Notes: generated from the sequence alone by a model not told the origin. Counted from the first letter of the stretch, positions 8,427-23,369 are shown. The stretch: 64,000 nucleotides of DNA from CAIWHR01 sp963779805 (GCA_963779805.1 CAVZZN010000005.1:248001-312000), one strand, 5' to 3'. Made by a program: numbers and translations.

Positions 8427-10052
8427 CTACAGTCCCAGCTCGTCCCTGGCTTCCTCGAGCAGCCGATGCTTGGCGACCTTGCCGGTTGCTACGCGCGGCA
8501 ACTGCGCGGTGGTCCGGAAGAGCACGTGATGCGGAACCTTGAACGAGGCAGCGCGCTCGCGGATGAACTCGCGCACCTCGCGTTCCGCAAGGACACGGTC
8601 CGCATCGACGAACGCGACGATCAGCTGGCCGCGCGCAGCGTTCGGAACGCCGATCACGTGCGCATCGCGTATGTGCGGGTGCTGCACGAGCAGTTGCTCG
8701 ATCTCGAGCGGGGATACGTTGATGCCGCCGGTCTTGATGACCTCCTTCATCCGGGCGTGGAAGAGCAGCCTGCCTGCGCTGTCGATGGCGCCCAGGTCGC
8801 CGGTGTCGAAGTAGCCGTCCGGGCGCAGCGTGCGGGCGTTCTCCTCTTCGTTGCGGTAATAGCCGGGTGTGGTGTAGCCCTTGAGCAGGACGAGCCCGAT
8901 CTCGCCGGTGCGAAGCGCGCGCCCGGTCTGCGGATCGACGATGCTCACCTCGAAGCCCGGCAGCGCATGGCCGTTCGTGTGCAGCTTCACCTCGAGCGGG
9001 TCGTCGGGATTGCCGACCATCGCCTGACCGTAGGATTCCGTGAGGCCGTAGGCCGCGCACGCCTGCGACATGCCCATCTCGATCAGCGTCATCCGCTTGT
9101 ACTCGGTCATCGTCCCGGCGTTGCCCTTCTGCAGGCTGCCGATGCGGCTCTGGCGGTACTCCGGGTGGTCCAGGATGGCGCGGGTCATGTTGCCCGTGCC
9201 GTAGTAGACGGTCGACTGCGTCTGCTCGATCACCCGGATCGCCTTGCCCGCGTCGAATGCGCCTTGGAGCACCAGCGTCGCGCCCCGCGTGAACGTTACC
9301 GGCAGCGCATTCGTGGCGCCGAGAGCGTAGAAGAGAGGGGATCCGAGCCACACGCGATCCTCGGCTGTCACCCAGCGACGCGCGCCGATGTCCCAGCCAT
9401 TGCCTACGACGCCGCCGTGCGCCAGCATCACGCCTTTCGGCTCCGCGGTACTGCCGGAGGTATAGAGGATGTACGCGATGTCGTCGGGGCGCACCGCGGC
9501 GAGCGCGGCATGCACGCTCTGCGTCGTCCGCCCGGCGCCGAGCGCGAGGAACGCGTTCCAGGTGAGCGCGCCCGGCAGCTCCCCGCCGAGCATCACGACC
9601 GCCTTCAGCATGGGGTAGCCCTCGAGGGCGCGGGCGCCGGTCGTCGCTTGGCCGAGGTTCGGGAAGAGGTCCTGCACGACCTGCGCGAAGTCCTGCTTCA
9701 GGAAACGCGCGAGGCAAACGAAGCACGACAGCCCGCAATGGCGCAGTGTCCAGTCGATCTCGGCGCGCTTGTACCAGGTGTTGAAGGGTACGAACACCGC
9801 GCCGACGTAAGCCGCGCCCATGGCCATCATCACCCATTCGGGCTGGTTGCCGAGGAGCGCGCCGACACGGTCGCCCGGGCGAATGCCGAGCGCGAGGAGG
9901 CTTTTCGCGACAGCCATGGACGCGTCCCGGAGCTCCGCGTAGCTCAGCGTCTCGCCTTCGTAGAGGATCGCGGCATGATCGCCCTGGCGCGCTGCGATCT
10001 CGTCCAGCGCTCCGGCGAGCGTGCGGCTGATGGGCTTCGCAATTCCCGTCAC
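8427..10052 (-). CDS. AMP-forming acyl-CoA synthetase, second copy
   Basis: A 541-residue ANL-superfamily ligase reading leftward from GTG 10052, behind a GAGGAGAGG ribosome-binding site. Motifs: YTSGSTAEPKG P-loop (about residues 196-206), YGLTES, the DTGD aspartate, the KTGGINVSP hinge, and the C-terminal RVATGKVAKHR containing the catalytic Lys. It belongs to a different branch from the ligase at 928. It is divergent from the third thiolase-DUF35 pair, with 119 bases between the starts, so the two units may share control. Confidence 0.9.
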   Translation of the reverse strand: MTGIAKPISRTLAGALDEIAARQGDHAAILYEGETLSYAELRDASMAVAKSLLALGIRPGDRVGALLGNQPEWVMMAMGAAYVGAVFVPFNTWYKRAEIDWTLRHCGLSCFVCLARFLKQDFAQVVQDLFPNLGQATTGARALEGYPMLKAVVMLGGELPGALTWNAFLALGAGRTTQSVHAALAAVRPDDIAYILYTSGSTAEPKGVMLAHGGVVGNGWDIGARRWVTAEDRVWLGSPLFYALGATNALPVTFTRGATLVLQGAFDAGKAIRVIEQTQSTVYYGTGNMTRAILDHPEYRQSRIGSLQKGNAGTMTEYKRMTLIEMGMSQACAAYGLTESYGQAMVGNPDDPLEVKLHTNGHALPGFEVSIVDPQTGRALRTGEIGLVLLKGYTTPGYYRNEEENARTLRPDGYFDTGDLGAIDSAGRLLFHARMKEVIKTGGINVSPLEIEQLLVQHPHIRDAHVIGVPNAARGQLIVAFVDADRVLAEREVREFIRERAASFKVPHHVLFRTTAQLPRVATGKVAKHRLLEEARDELGL

Positions 10053-10171
10053 GAACGTTTCCTCTCCTCGATGAAGCGTGCTGCTACGGTACCATTATGC
10101 AAGCACGGGTCGTGCGATGCGATTCCTCGCGCGCCGCGCACCGTGGCTTCGCGTCTCCCCGGAGGTGAAGC

Positions 10172-11344
10172 GTGACGTTCAGCATCGCGAACAAGGCCGC
10201 GATCGTCGGCGCGGGCAAGAGCAGGTTCGCCCGCGACACCGGCAAGACGACGGTCTGGCAGGTCGCCGACGCGTTCCGCGCCGCGCTGGACGACTGCGGA
10301 CTTGCGGCGACAGACATCGATGCCCTGTACGTGAACGGCGGGGGCGACTTCGACAAGATGGCCGAGCAGCTCGGTCTCACCGTCACCTCGGCCAATCAGT
10401 TCTGGCTGCACGGGCGCATGAGCGCGCCGACGCTGCAAGCGGCCGCGCTGGGTGTCTCCGCGGGATTGGCGAAGTACGTCGCGTGCGTCTACGCCATCGA
10501 CATCTCCGAGCGCGGCGGCGGCTTCGGCGGCGGTCGCTCCCACGGCTGGGAGGAGTTCCGCGAAGGCGGCGGCGCGCACGGCGAGATGGCGTATTACGGG
10601 CTCACGCATCCGGGGTCCGGTGCCGCGATGGCGTGGCAGCGTTACAAGCACGTGTACGGCGCCACGGACGAGCAGCTCGCGCACGTTGCGGTCAGCCACC
10701 GCGCGCACGCGCAGCTCAATCCGGACGCGATGATGCGCGCGCCGATGACGCTCGACGACTATTTCGCGTCCCGGCTCGTGATCGAGCCGCTGCGCCTCTT
10801 CGATTTCGCAGTCGTCAACGACGGTGCGGTGTGCATCATCGTATCGACCGCCGAACGCGCGCGGGACTGTCGCAAGCCGCCGGTGTACATCGCAGGGATG
10901 CAGGGCCTGCACGCGGGACGGCAGGAGTTCGTGTTCGCACCTCCTGCGCTGGGCATCTGGCAGCAGGATGTCACGGGTCCGAAGACGCGCGCGCTGCCGG
11001 CGTTCGACATGGCCGGCATCACGCACGACGACGTCGACGTGTTCTACTGCCTCGACAGCTTCTCGCCCGTGGTGATCTTCGCGCTCGAGGAGTTCGGGTT
11101 CTGCAAGCCGGGCGAGGGCGCCGCCTGGGTTGCCGAAGGACACGGCCGCCTGGGTGGCGCGATGCCCGTCAATACCCACGGCGGTCATCTCTCCGAAGGC
11201 ATGCTCGGGAGCTGGTCGCACCACGTCGAAGCGGTGCGGCAACTGCGTAACGAGTGCGGCGAGCGGCAGGTGCCCGGGGCGGGCATCGCGCAGTTCGCGA
11301 TGGGCCAGGGTGTCACGATGATCTACTCGAACCGGTTGCCTTGA
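10172..11344 (+). CDS. Thiolase-like protein (Ltp2/SCP-x type), third copy, Cys-less
   Basis: A 390-residue paralogue of the protein at 2615, starting at GTG 10172 with GGAGG seven bases upstream. It has the same plan: AAIVGAGKSRF at the N-terminus, GRMSA (residues 81-85) in place of the nucleophilic-Cys motif, DSFSPVVIF, GFCKPGE and a NTHGGHL loop. The DUF35 gene follows after 10 bases. Having two complete copies that lost the Cys at the same place argues that the loss is functional, not a sequence error. It probably works on an acyl-CoA made by one of the two ligases. Confidence 0.88.
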   Translation: MTFSIANKAAIVGAGKSRFARDTGKTTVWQVADAFRAALDDCGLAATDIDALYVNGGGDFDKMAEQLGLTVTSANQFWLHGRMSAPTLQAAALGVSAGLAKYVACVYAIDISERGGGFGGGRSHGWEEFREGGGAHGEMAYYGLTHPGSGAAMAWQRYKHVYGATDEQLAHVAVSHRAHAQLNPDAMMRAPMTLDDYFASRLVIEPLRLFDFAVVNDGAVCIIVSTAERARDCRKPPVYIAGMQGLHAGRQEFVFAPPALGIWQQDVTGPKTRALPAFDMAGITHDDVDVFYCLDSFSPVVIFALEEFGFCKPGEGAAWVAEGHGRLGGAMPVNTHGGHLSEGMLGSWSHHVEAVRQLRNECGERQVPGAGIAQFAMGQGVTMIYSNRLP

Positions 11345-11354
11345 GAGGCGCACC

Positions 11355-11765
11355 ATGTCCGATGCAAGACCGCTGCCCGTCATCACCGAGCACAACCGGC
11401 CGTTCTGGCGCGCCGCAGCCGAGCACCGGCTCGTGTTGCCGGCGTGCGAAGCGTGCGGCCGCGTGTTCTACCCCATAGGGCCCATGTGTCCCTACTGTCA
11501 TTCCGCGGAGCTCGGGTGGCGGCAGGTGTCGGGGCGCGGCGCGATATCGTCCTTCGTCGTCTATCACCAGGCATTCTTTCCATACTTCAGGGACCGCCTG
11601 CCGTATGCAGTCGCGCAGGTCGAGCTCGAGGAGGGGCCGCGCTTCAACGGCAACGTGCTGGAGATCGCGCCCGGCGCGCTGCGCATCGGCATGCCGGTCG
11701 AAGTCACCTTCGAGAAGGTCACCGAGGAGATCACGCTGCCGCAATTCCGGCCCGCGCGGTCGTGA
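11355..11765 (+). CDS. DUF35 zinc-ribbon/OB-fold protein, third copy
   Basis: A 136-residue protein with the zinc-ribbon Cys31, Cys34, Cys45 and Cys48 followed by the OB fold (GRGAISSFVVYHQAFF). A GAGAGG ribosome-binding site precedes the ATG. It is the third DUF35 partner in less than 12 kb, again placed immediately after a thiolase-like gene. Confidence 0.88.
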   Translation: MSDARPLPVITEHNRPFWRAAAEHRLVLPACEACGRVFYPIGPMCPYCHSAELGWRQVSGRGAISSFVVYHQAFFPYFRDRLPYAVAQVELEEGPRFNGNVLEIAPGALRIGMPVEVTFEKVTEEITLPQFRPARS

Positions 11766-11837
11766 GGCCCGAGATGCTTCGATCAAAGCCAGAACGGGCA
11801 AGCCCGAATCCCAACTTCGCCTAGAGAGGAACCCCTC

Positions 11838-12806
11838 ATGCGTTTCATCAGCGCGTTTTACCGGTGGCTTTCGCTCGGCCTCCTGGTCGTCGCCGCAGCT
11901 GCGCAGGCGCAAGGGTACCCTGAGCGCCCGATCCGGTTGCTCGTGCCGTACGGCGCGGCGAGCTCGACCGACGCGCTGGCCCGGATCCTTTCCGAGGCGA
12001 TGAGCGCGGAGACGCACCAGTCCGTCGTCGTCGAGAACAAGCCTGGGGCCGAGGGCTTCATCGGCGTCCAGGCAGCGGCGGCAGCACCGCCCGACGGCTA
12101 CACGGTCCTGATATCGACGAACTCCACCCAGGTCGTGAACGTGCATCTGTTCAAGAAGCTGCCCTACGATCCGCTCAAGGATTTCATCGCCGTGCGCACG
12201 CTCGGGCAGTCCGCGCTCGGCATGTCCGTGAACGCCGAGTCGCCGTTTCGCAGCGTCCGCGATTTCGTCGAGGCTGCGCGCCGCGAGCCCGGCAAGTTCA
12301 CGTTCGGAAGCGCGACTGCGACCACCCGGCTCGCCGGCGAGATGCTTCAGCAGGTCGCGGGGATCAGGTTGCTGAACGTGCCCTACAAGGCCAATGCCGC
12401 GACGGTGACGGCGCTCCTCAGCCGGGAGATCGACGTGATGTTCAGCGATACCGCACTCACCATCCCGCACGCGAAGAGCGGCCGGATGCGCATCCTCGGC
12501 GTGACGGGGCTCCAGCGCATGGCGGCGCTGCCGGATGTGCCGACGCTCAAGGAAGCCGGGGTTCCGGACTACTACCTCACGTTCTGGTATGCGGCGTGGC
12601 TGCCGGCGAGGACGCCCGCGCCGATCGTCGCGCGTGTCAACGATCTGCTTGCGAAGGCGATGACCTCGCCTGCAGCGCAGGCGTTCCTCAAGAACGGCGG
12701 TGCCGACAACTTCGACCTGAGCGGCGAAGCTTTCGCCAGATTCCAGGCGAGCGAGATCACGAGGTTCGGCCACATCGTCAAGGCCGCAGGCATCGAACCT
12801 CAGTGA
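11838..12806 (+). CDS. Bug/TctC-family periplasmic solute-binding receptor
   Basis: A 322-residue secreted protein. An N-terminal signal peptide (hydrophobic core LSLGLLVVAAAAQAQG) is followed by the Bug-family start YPERPIRLLVPYGAAS. Later family segments include VENKPGAEGFIG and FRSVRDFVEAAR. Bug proteins bind organic acids or small metabolites in the periplasm and are greatly expanded in Burkholderiales, most without linked TctA/TctB membrane subunits, as here. It lies between the third thiolase-DUF35 pair and a PrpD-like gene, which suggests capture or sensing of the pathway substrate. Confidence 0.9.
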   Translation: MRFISAFYRWLSLGLLVVAAAAQAQGYPERPIRLLVPYGAASSTDALARILSEAMSAETHQSVVVENKPGAEGFIGVQAAAAAPPDGYTVLISTNSTQVVNVHLFKKLPYDPLKDFIAVRTLGQSALGMSVNAESPFRSVRDFVEAARREPGKFTFGSATATTRLAGEMLQQVAGIRLLNVPYKANAATVTALLSREIDVMFSDTALTIPHAKSGRMRILGVTGLQRMAALPDVPTLKEAGVPDYYLTFWYAAWLPARTPAPIVARVNDLLAKAMTSPAAQAFLKNGGADNFDLSGEAFARFQASEITRFGHIVKAAGIEPQ

Positions 12807-12860
12807 CCGTGGCTGCGTCGAAGCGAGTCCGGCATCACGCGCGGATTTCCGGGAGGAGCA

Positions 12861-14243
12861 ATGGTCCAGCCGGCATCGGGTGAGCCGCCTGCAATCCATA
12901 GGCTTGCGCGCTTCGCTGCCGACCTCCGATTTTCCGAGCTGCCCGCGGAGGTCGTGGCCAAGGCGAAGCTGTGCGTGATCGATGCGCTGTCGGGTTGCCT
13001 CACGATCGGCCACAATCTCGAGGGCGAGTGCGCGCTCGAGCTCGCCAGGGCACACGCCTGCGTCGGCAAATGCAGCGTCTACGGCACGGCCCTCGAGACG
13101 TCTGCGGCCGATGCGGCATTCGTCAACGCGGTCACCGCGGCAGGCACCTCGCGCAGCGACACCCACACGCCGTCCGCGACGCATCCGGGCCCGGTCGTGA
13201 TTCCGACGGCCCTTGCCGTCGCGGAGGCGACGGCTGCCAGCGGGCGGGTGCTGCTCGAAGCCATCGTGAGCGGCTACGAGATCATGTGCCGACTGGGACT
13301 GGCGCTGATCACGCCCGAGTTCGCCGCCATCTTTCGCCCCACGGGGATGGTAGCTCCGACGGCAGCGGCGATTGCGGCTGGCCGGGCGATGACACTGGAG
13401 CCGGCGTGTCTCGCCAACGCTGCGAGTCTCGCGACGCATCTCGCGTCGGGACTCAACGAATGGATCTACAGCGGCACGTCCGAGCTGCCGTACCACTCGG
13501 GCTTTGCGGCGCGGAATGGCGTCGATTGCGCGCTCCTGGCGGAACGCGGCACGATGTCGGCGGCGACCATCCTGGAAGGCCGGGCCGGGCTGCTTGCGGG
13601 CTACGGCGCACTGAGCCGAGCGTCCCGATTGACCGAGGGTCTTGGTAGCGTCTTCAGGATTCTCGAGGTCGGGCACAAGCCGGCACCGGCGTGCATCTAC
13701 GTGCAGACGCCGGTGCAGATCGCTTCGCGCATCGTACGCGAGCACTCTCTCGATCCGCGAGCCATCCGCGCCATCATCATCCACACCTCGCGCGCCGCCG
13801 CGCTGTACCCCGGCTGCGACGATCCCGGGCCAATCGGCGATGCGCAGGCGGCGAAGCTCAGCATCCAGTTCGGTGTCGCCTCGGTATTCGCGAAGGGCGG
13901 CGTTTCCGACTCGAACTGGCGCGATTACACGGATCCCGTCGTCAACGTGCTGGCAGCGCGTTGCGCCGTCCGGATCGACGACGAGCTGACGGCGGCGTCG
14001 CCGGGCCGGCAGGGTGCCCGCATCGAGGTGGAGCTCGACGACAGCCATGTCGTTCGCGACGCGCAGGAGGATTTCTCGTCGATGTCGGAGGACGACATCG
14101 TGCGGCGTTTCCTAGGCGTCGCGGAGCCGAAGCTGGGCAAATCGGCAAGCGCGCGAGCGTTGGATCTCGTCCGACGCCTCGAGCGGGTGGCGGATGTCGC
14201 GGAACTAGCCCGGGCGCTTCGGGTCGGCTGCGAGTCAGCCTGA
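12861..14243 (+). CDS. MmgE/PrpD-family protein
   Basis: A 460-residue protein starting at ATG 12861 behind GGGAGGAGC. It matches the MmgE/PrpD family by the N-terminal helix RLARFAADLRFSELP, the core GTSRSDTHTPSATHPG and the helical all-alpha plan with a C-terminal small domain. Named members are 2-methylcitrate dehydratase, cis-aconitate decarboxylase and aconitate-like hydro-lyases, but most members beside Bug receptors have unknown substrates. It ends 35 bases before convergent nuoN. A hydration/dehydration step in the island's pathway is a reasonable inference. Confidence 0.87.
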   Translation: MVQPASGEPPAIHRLARFAADLRFSELPAEVVAKAKLCVIDALSGCLTIGHNLEGECALELARAHACVGKCSVYGTALETSAADAAFVNAVTAAGTSRSDTHTPSATHPGPVVIPTALAVAEATAASGRVLLEAIVSGYEIMCRLGLALITPEFAAIFRPTGMVAPTAAAIAAGRAMTLEPACLANAASLATHLASGLNEWIYSGTSELPYHSGFAARNGVDCALLAERGTMSAATILEGRAGLLAGYGALSRASRLTEGLGSVFRILEVGHKPAPACIYVQTPVQIASRIVREHSLDPRAIRAIIIHTSRAAALYPGCDDPGPIGDAQAAKLSIQFGVASVFAKGGVSDSNWRDYTDPVVNVLAARCAVRIDDELTAASPGRQGARIEVELDDSHVVRDAQEDFSSMSEDDIVRRFLGVAEPKLGKSASARALDLVRRLERVADVAELARALRVGCESA

Positions 14244-14278
14244 GCGCGTACGCGGCGGCGCGATTCCTGCCGCGGAGG

Positions 14279-15669
14279 TCAGATCTTGCCGATGATCGCG
14301 CCGGGGAACATCCCGATCGCGATCGCCGTGACGAGGCACAGCAGGCTCGCGCCGAATGCGAGCTTGCGCGACAGCACCACGGTGCCGATGCCCGTCGCCG
14401 AGCTCTCCGGCGCCATGAACATGAACTGGATCACGCGCAGGTAGAAGTAGATCCCGAGGTAGCTGCCGACCAGACCGAGCACCGCGTAGGTGGTGAAGCC
14501 CGCGGCGATCACGTTCTTGAAGATGAGGAACTTGGCGACGAAGCCCGGGAACGGCGGGATGCCCGCGAGCGAGAGCATCGCCATCGCGATCATCAGCGCC
14601 GCATACGGCCGGCGATGGAAGAGGCCCTTCATCGCATCGAGCCGATCGGCTTCGACATCGTCCGGACCCGCCGGCAGGCACGCGAACGCGAGCAGGTTCA
14701 TGACGCCATAGGCGAGCACGTAGAAGAGCACCGCCTCGAACCGCGTCGAGCCGTCGCCCAGGAAGGCATAGAACAGGTAGCCCGCGTGCGCGATCGACGA
14801 GTACGCGATCATGCGCCGGAAGCTTTGCTGCTTCATCGCCGTGAGGTTGCCCCACACGATCGAGATGAGCGGCAGGATCGCGAGCAGGTCCGCCATCGGC
14901 CGCACCACGGGCGCGACGCTGAACAGGCGCACGGCGGCGAGCAGCACGCCGGCCTTGATGACCGTCGCCATGTATGCCGTGACCGGCACGCTCGCGGCCT
15001 CGTAGGCATCCGGCGCCCAGGCGTGGAACGGCACGATTGCGGCTTTCAGGAAGAAGGAGACGACGATCAGCACGACCGCCGCGCGCGCCATCGTGTCGGG
15101 CGAATCCAGCGCCGCGACGAAGCCGGGCAGGGCGAGCGAGCCCGTGCCGCCGTAGAGCAGCGACGCGCCCATCAGGAACGTGGCCGTCGCCGCGCCGCCG
15201 AGCACGAGATACTTCAGCGCGGCTTCGATGCTGTCGGGACGCCGGAACGCGAGCAGCACCAGCACGTACACCGGGATCGACATCAGCTCGAGGCCGAGAA
15301 ACAGCGTGAGGAAGCTGTCGGAGGACAGCAGCAGGCAAAAGCCGTACAGCGAGGACAGCAGCAGGATGTGGAACTTGTCCTCGGCGAATTCCTCGCGCGA
15401 GAGCAGCAGGACCGGCACCGCCATCGCGAGCACCACGGCCTTGCCGAGCAGCGCCGCCGGGCCGACGGAGAATTGTCCGGGGAAAGGTGCCGCGCGGTAG
15501 CCGTTGGCGTACAGCACGAACGCGGCGAGCGCGGCGAGACCCACCACCACGATCGACAACGGCAACGGATCGCCCGGGCGCTTCGAGACGATGTCCTTGA
15601 TCAGCAGCAGGACGATGCCCGCGAGCAGCAGGTGCTCGGGCAGCATTCCGGCGAGGACGGCTTGCCAGC

Positions 15670-15673
<4 letters not shown>
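14279..15673 (-). CDS. nuoN: NADH-quinone oxidoreductase subunit N
   Basis: A 464-residue membrane subunit of complex I, one of the three antiporter-like proton-pumping subunits (L, M, N). Many transmembrane helices are visible. The conserved lysine helix FFLKAAIVPFHAWAPDAYE and the segment LVSYLGIYFYLR are typical of NuoN. Its ATG lies in an ATGA overlap with the nuoM stop. It is the last gene of the nuo operon and converges on the PrpD-like gene. Confidence 0.95.
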
Positions 15674-19340
<3,667 letters not shown>

Positions 19341-19343
19341 CGC

Positions 19344-19646
19344 CTATCCTTTCAGGTCAGCGTAGGCGTCGGCGTCGAGCGTGTGCTTGGAGCGCACGAT
19401 CAGCAGCACGATCGGGATCGCGATCGCGATCTCGGCGGCCGCCACGACGAAGATGAGGAACACGAGAACGGCGCCGACCGCGGTGCCCGTCTGCTGGGCG
19501 AAGGTGACGAGCGAGAGGTTGACGGCATTGAGCATGAGCTCCATGCACATCAGCATCACGAGCACGTTGCGCCGGACGATCACGCCGAGGAGCCCGATCG
19601 TGAACAGCGCGAGGGCGAGGCCGAGCAGGAGCTGGAGCTTATCCAT
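19344..19646 (-). CDS. nuoK: NADH-quinone oxidoreductase subunit K
   Basis: A 100-residue protein with three transmembrane helices. It carries the two conserved membrane glutamates of the family, in MLMCMELMLNAVNL and VAAAEIAIAIPIV, which take part in proton transfer. It overlaps the end of nuoJ by 8 bases, and nuoL follows after 3 bases. Confidence 0.96.
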   Translation of the reverse strand: MDKLQLLLGLALALFTIGLLGVIVRRNVLVMLMCMELMLNAVNLSLVTFAQQTGTAVGAVLVFLIFVVAAAEIAIAIPIVLLIVRSKHTLDADAYADLKG

Positions 19647-20160
19647 GGTGTTTCTTCGCGCCCTGGATGACGGCGATGGCGGCGACCACGGCCGCGACCA
19701 GCAGCACCGACGTGAGTTCGAAATAGAGCCAGTATTCGTTCAGGAACGCCGCCGAGAACTGCTGCAGGTTGAACGAGACCGTTGCGCTCGCCGGAGCGAA
19801 GTGTCCGCCTTCGGCGCCGTACACCAGCACCGCGAGCAGCACCACCGAGACGATGATCCCGGGGATCAGCAGGGGCGAGAAACGATGCCGGAACGACTCG
19901 TCGCGCACGTCGAGCAGCATGATCACGTAGACCATGAAGACCATCACCGCGCTCACGTAGATCAGCACCTGGAAGGCGGCGATGAAGTGCACGCCGAGCA
20001 GGCCGTACACGCCGCCGAGGAACACCATGCAGGAGATGAGCGCCATGGCGACCTGCATCGGGTGGCGCAGCACCAGCATGAAGACCGCGCTGACGAGCGC
20101 CGATACGCCGAACACGTACAGCAGCAGCGCATCGAAGTGCTGGAGGAGGTTCTCGATCAT
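19639..20160 (-). CDS. nuoJ: NADH-quinone oxidoreductase subunit J
   Basis: A 173-residue membrane subunit with about five transmembrane helices, starting at ATG 20160 in an ATGA overlap with the nuoI stop. The pi-bulge helix region FLGGVYGLLGVHFIAAFQVL and the segment LIYVSAVMVFMVYVIMLLDV are typical of NuoJ/ND6. It lies in the proton channel near the quinone site. Confidence 0.95.
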   Translation of the reverse strand: MIENLLQHFDALLLYVFGVSALVSAVFMLVLRHPMQVAMALISCMVFLGGVYGLLGVHFIAAFQVLIYVSAVMVFMVYVIMLLDVRDESFRHRFSPLLIPGIIVSVVLLAVLVYGAEGGHFAPASATVSFNLQQFSAAFLNEYWLYFELTSVLLVAAVVAAIAVIQGAKKHHG

Positions 20161-20792
20161 GCGTGTCCCCGTTTGATTTCTGGCGCGGTCGCCGGATAGG
20201 GCTTCGCCACGTCGCGCTGCGGCTGCCACTGCAGCAGCTCCTCGCGGCCGAGCCACATGCGGCCGCGGTCGTACGACGGCAGGTGCGGCACTTCCTTCGC
20301 CATGCGGATCGCGTCCTCGGGGCACGCCTCGACGCACATGCCGCAGAAGATGCAGCGCGAGTAGTCGATCTCGAAGCGCACCGGGTACTTCGGATGCACG
20401 CGGTCGGAGGGATCGAAGCCGGCTTCGATCTCGATCACCTTGGCCGGGCACACCGTCGCGCACATGTTGCAGGCGATGCACTGCGGGCGGCCGTCGGGCC
20501 GCTGCGTCAGCACGTGCTTGCCGCGGTTGTGGGCCGCGTAGTCGGCCCGGATCTCCTCCGGGTAGTACGCGGTGAGCGCGCCCTTGCGGCCGGTGATCCA
20601 CTTGAACATGTTGCGCAGGAACACCCCGCCGGTGATCGACAGGCCGCGCAGGATCTCGGGGAGGTACGAGCGCTCCCACGTGGACATGGTCGGCTCGTTC
20701 CAGTACTGCTTGCGCTGGTAGTTGGTGGGCATCTTTTGCGCGGCGGGAGCAGCAGCCCCGGAAACGGTCGGACGGGAATTGACGTCGTTCAT
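20157..20792 (-). CDS. nuoI: NADH-quinone oxidoreductase subunit I, N-terminally extended
   Basis: A 211-residue peripheral-arm subunit holding clusters N6a and N6b: Cys105/108/111/115 and Cys147/150/153/157, two full CxxCxxCxxxCP motifs. Typical betaproteobacterial NuoI is about 160 residues. Here some 35 extra residues precede the usual amphipathic helix (around MSTWERSYLPEILRG). ATG within that stretch, at residue 36, is a possible alternative start. The sequence around the helix differs from the usual Burkholderiales type. Confidence 0.94.
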   Translation of the reverse strand: MNDVNSRPTVSGAAAPAAQKMPTNYQRKQYWNEPTMSTWERSYLPEILRGLSITGGVFLRNMFKWITGRKGALTAYYPEEIRADYAAHNRGKHVLTQRPDGRPQCIACNMCATVCPAKVIEIEAGFDPSDRVHPKYPVRFEIDYSRCIFCGMCVEACPEDAIRMAKEVPHLPSYDRGRMWLGREELLQWQPQRDVAKPYPATAPEIKRGHA

Positions 20793-20799
20793 GAGAGTC

Positions 20800-21935
20800 T
20801 CAACCCCGCAGCAGCCAGACCGCGAGCACGGTCACGACCAGGTTGACGAGCGTGAGCGGGAACATGAACCGCCACGCGAACCACAGCACCTGGTCGTAGC
20901 GGAAGCGCGGAAGCGTCCACCGGATCAGGATCTGGAAGCTGCACATCAGGAAGACCTTGACCAGGAACACGAGCATCTGCGTGATCAGCATCACGCCGTG
21001 GCCCATGGCGACGGTGTGCCCGCCCGGGAAGGTGAACCCGTTGTCGTTCATGTACGGCAGGTTGTAGCCGCCGAGGAAGAGCGTGGTGAAGAGGGCCGCA
21101 ATGATCGCGATCTCGATGAACTCCGCGAACATGAAGAGCCCCATCTTCATCGCGCTGTACTCGGTGAAGTACCCGGCGATCAGCTCCGACTCCGCTTCGG
21201 GGAGGTCGAACGGGATGCGCTTGTTCTCGGCGATGGCCGCCGCGAGGAACAGCGTGGCCGCGAACGGCTGGTAGAAGATCCCCCACGCCGGCAGGAAGCC
21301 GAACAGGATGCCCGACTGCTTGTTGACGATGGCGGTGAGGTCGAGCGTGCCGTAGACGACGATGAGCCCGAGCACCGTGAGGCCCATGATGAGCTCGTAG
21401 GAGATCATCTGCGAGCCGGCGCGCAGCGCGCCCAGCATCGACCACTTGTTCGACGAAGACCAGCCCGCGAGCATCGCGCCGATGATCCCCATGCCGCCGA
21501 ACGCGAACACGATCAGCAGGCCCGCGTCGAGGCGGGCGATCTGCATCGGGTAGCTGCGGTCGCCGTACCAGCCGGCGAGACCGGGGAAGAGCTGGCCGGG
21601 GACGAGCGTGCCGCCGAACGGGATCACCGCGAACACCAGCAGCACCGGCACGAAGCACACCCAGGGCGCCACCATGTACGCGTAGGCGTCGTAGGTCTTG
21701 GGCCGGAAGTCCTCCTTGAGGATCATCTTGAGCCCGTCCGCGATGCCGTGGAACAGGCCCATCCACACGAGCTTCACGTTGGTGAACGGCAGGCGCAGGT
21801 AGGCGCGATTGGCGCCGATGCGGTCGGCCATGATCGCCGCCTGCTTGCGCTCGACCCACGTGAGCACCGTGCCCAGGCCGGGCAGCACCGCCAGCGCGTA
21901 CGCGATGAACAGCACGTAAATGACCAGGTCTTGGG

Positions 21936-21939
<4 letters not shown>
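20800..21939 (-). CDS. nuoH: NADH-quinone oxidoreductase subunit H
   Basis: A 379-residue membrane subunit that forms the quinone chamber together with NuoB and NuoD. It starts at ATG 21939 in an ATGA overlap with the nuoG stop. The motifs WVERKQAAIMADRIGANRA and the acidic loop RIPFDLPEAESELIAGY are diagnostic for NuoH/ND1. Eight or more transmembrane helices can be seen. Confidence 0.96.

Positions 21940-23361
<1,422 letters not shown>

Positions 23362-23369
<8 letters not shown>

Noticed and set aside
10053..10171. CATAAT as a -10 box for the minus-strand ligase (10094-10099)
   Set aside because: No acceptable -35 hexamer lies at the right distance, so the promoter is not supported.
11313..14048. 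A 911-codon antisense open frame over the Bug and PrpD genes
   Set aside because: It has no recognisable domain and mirrors two well-supported plus-strand genes.
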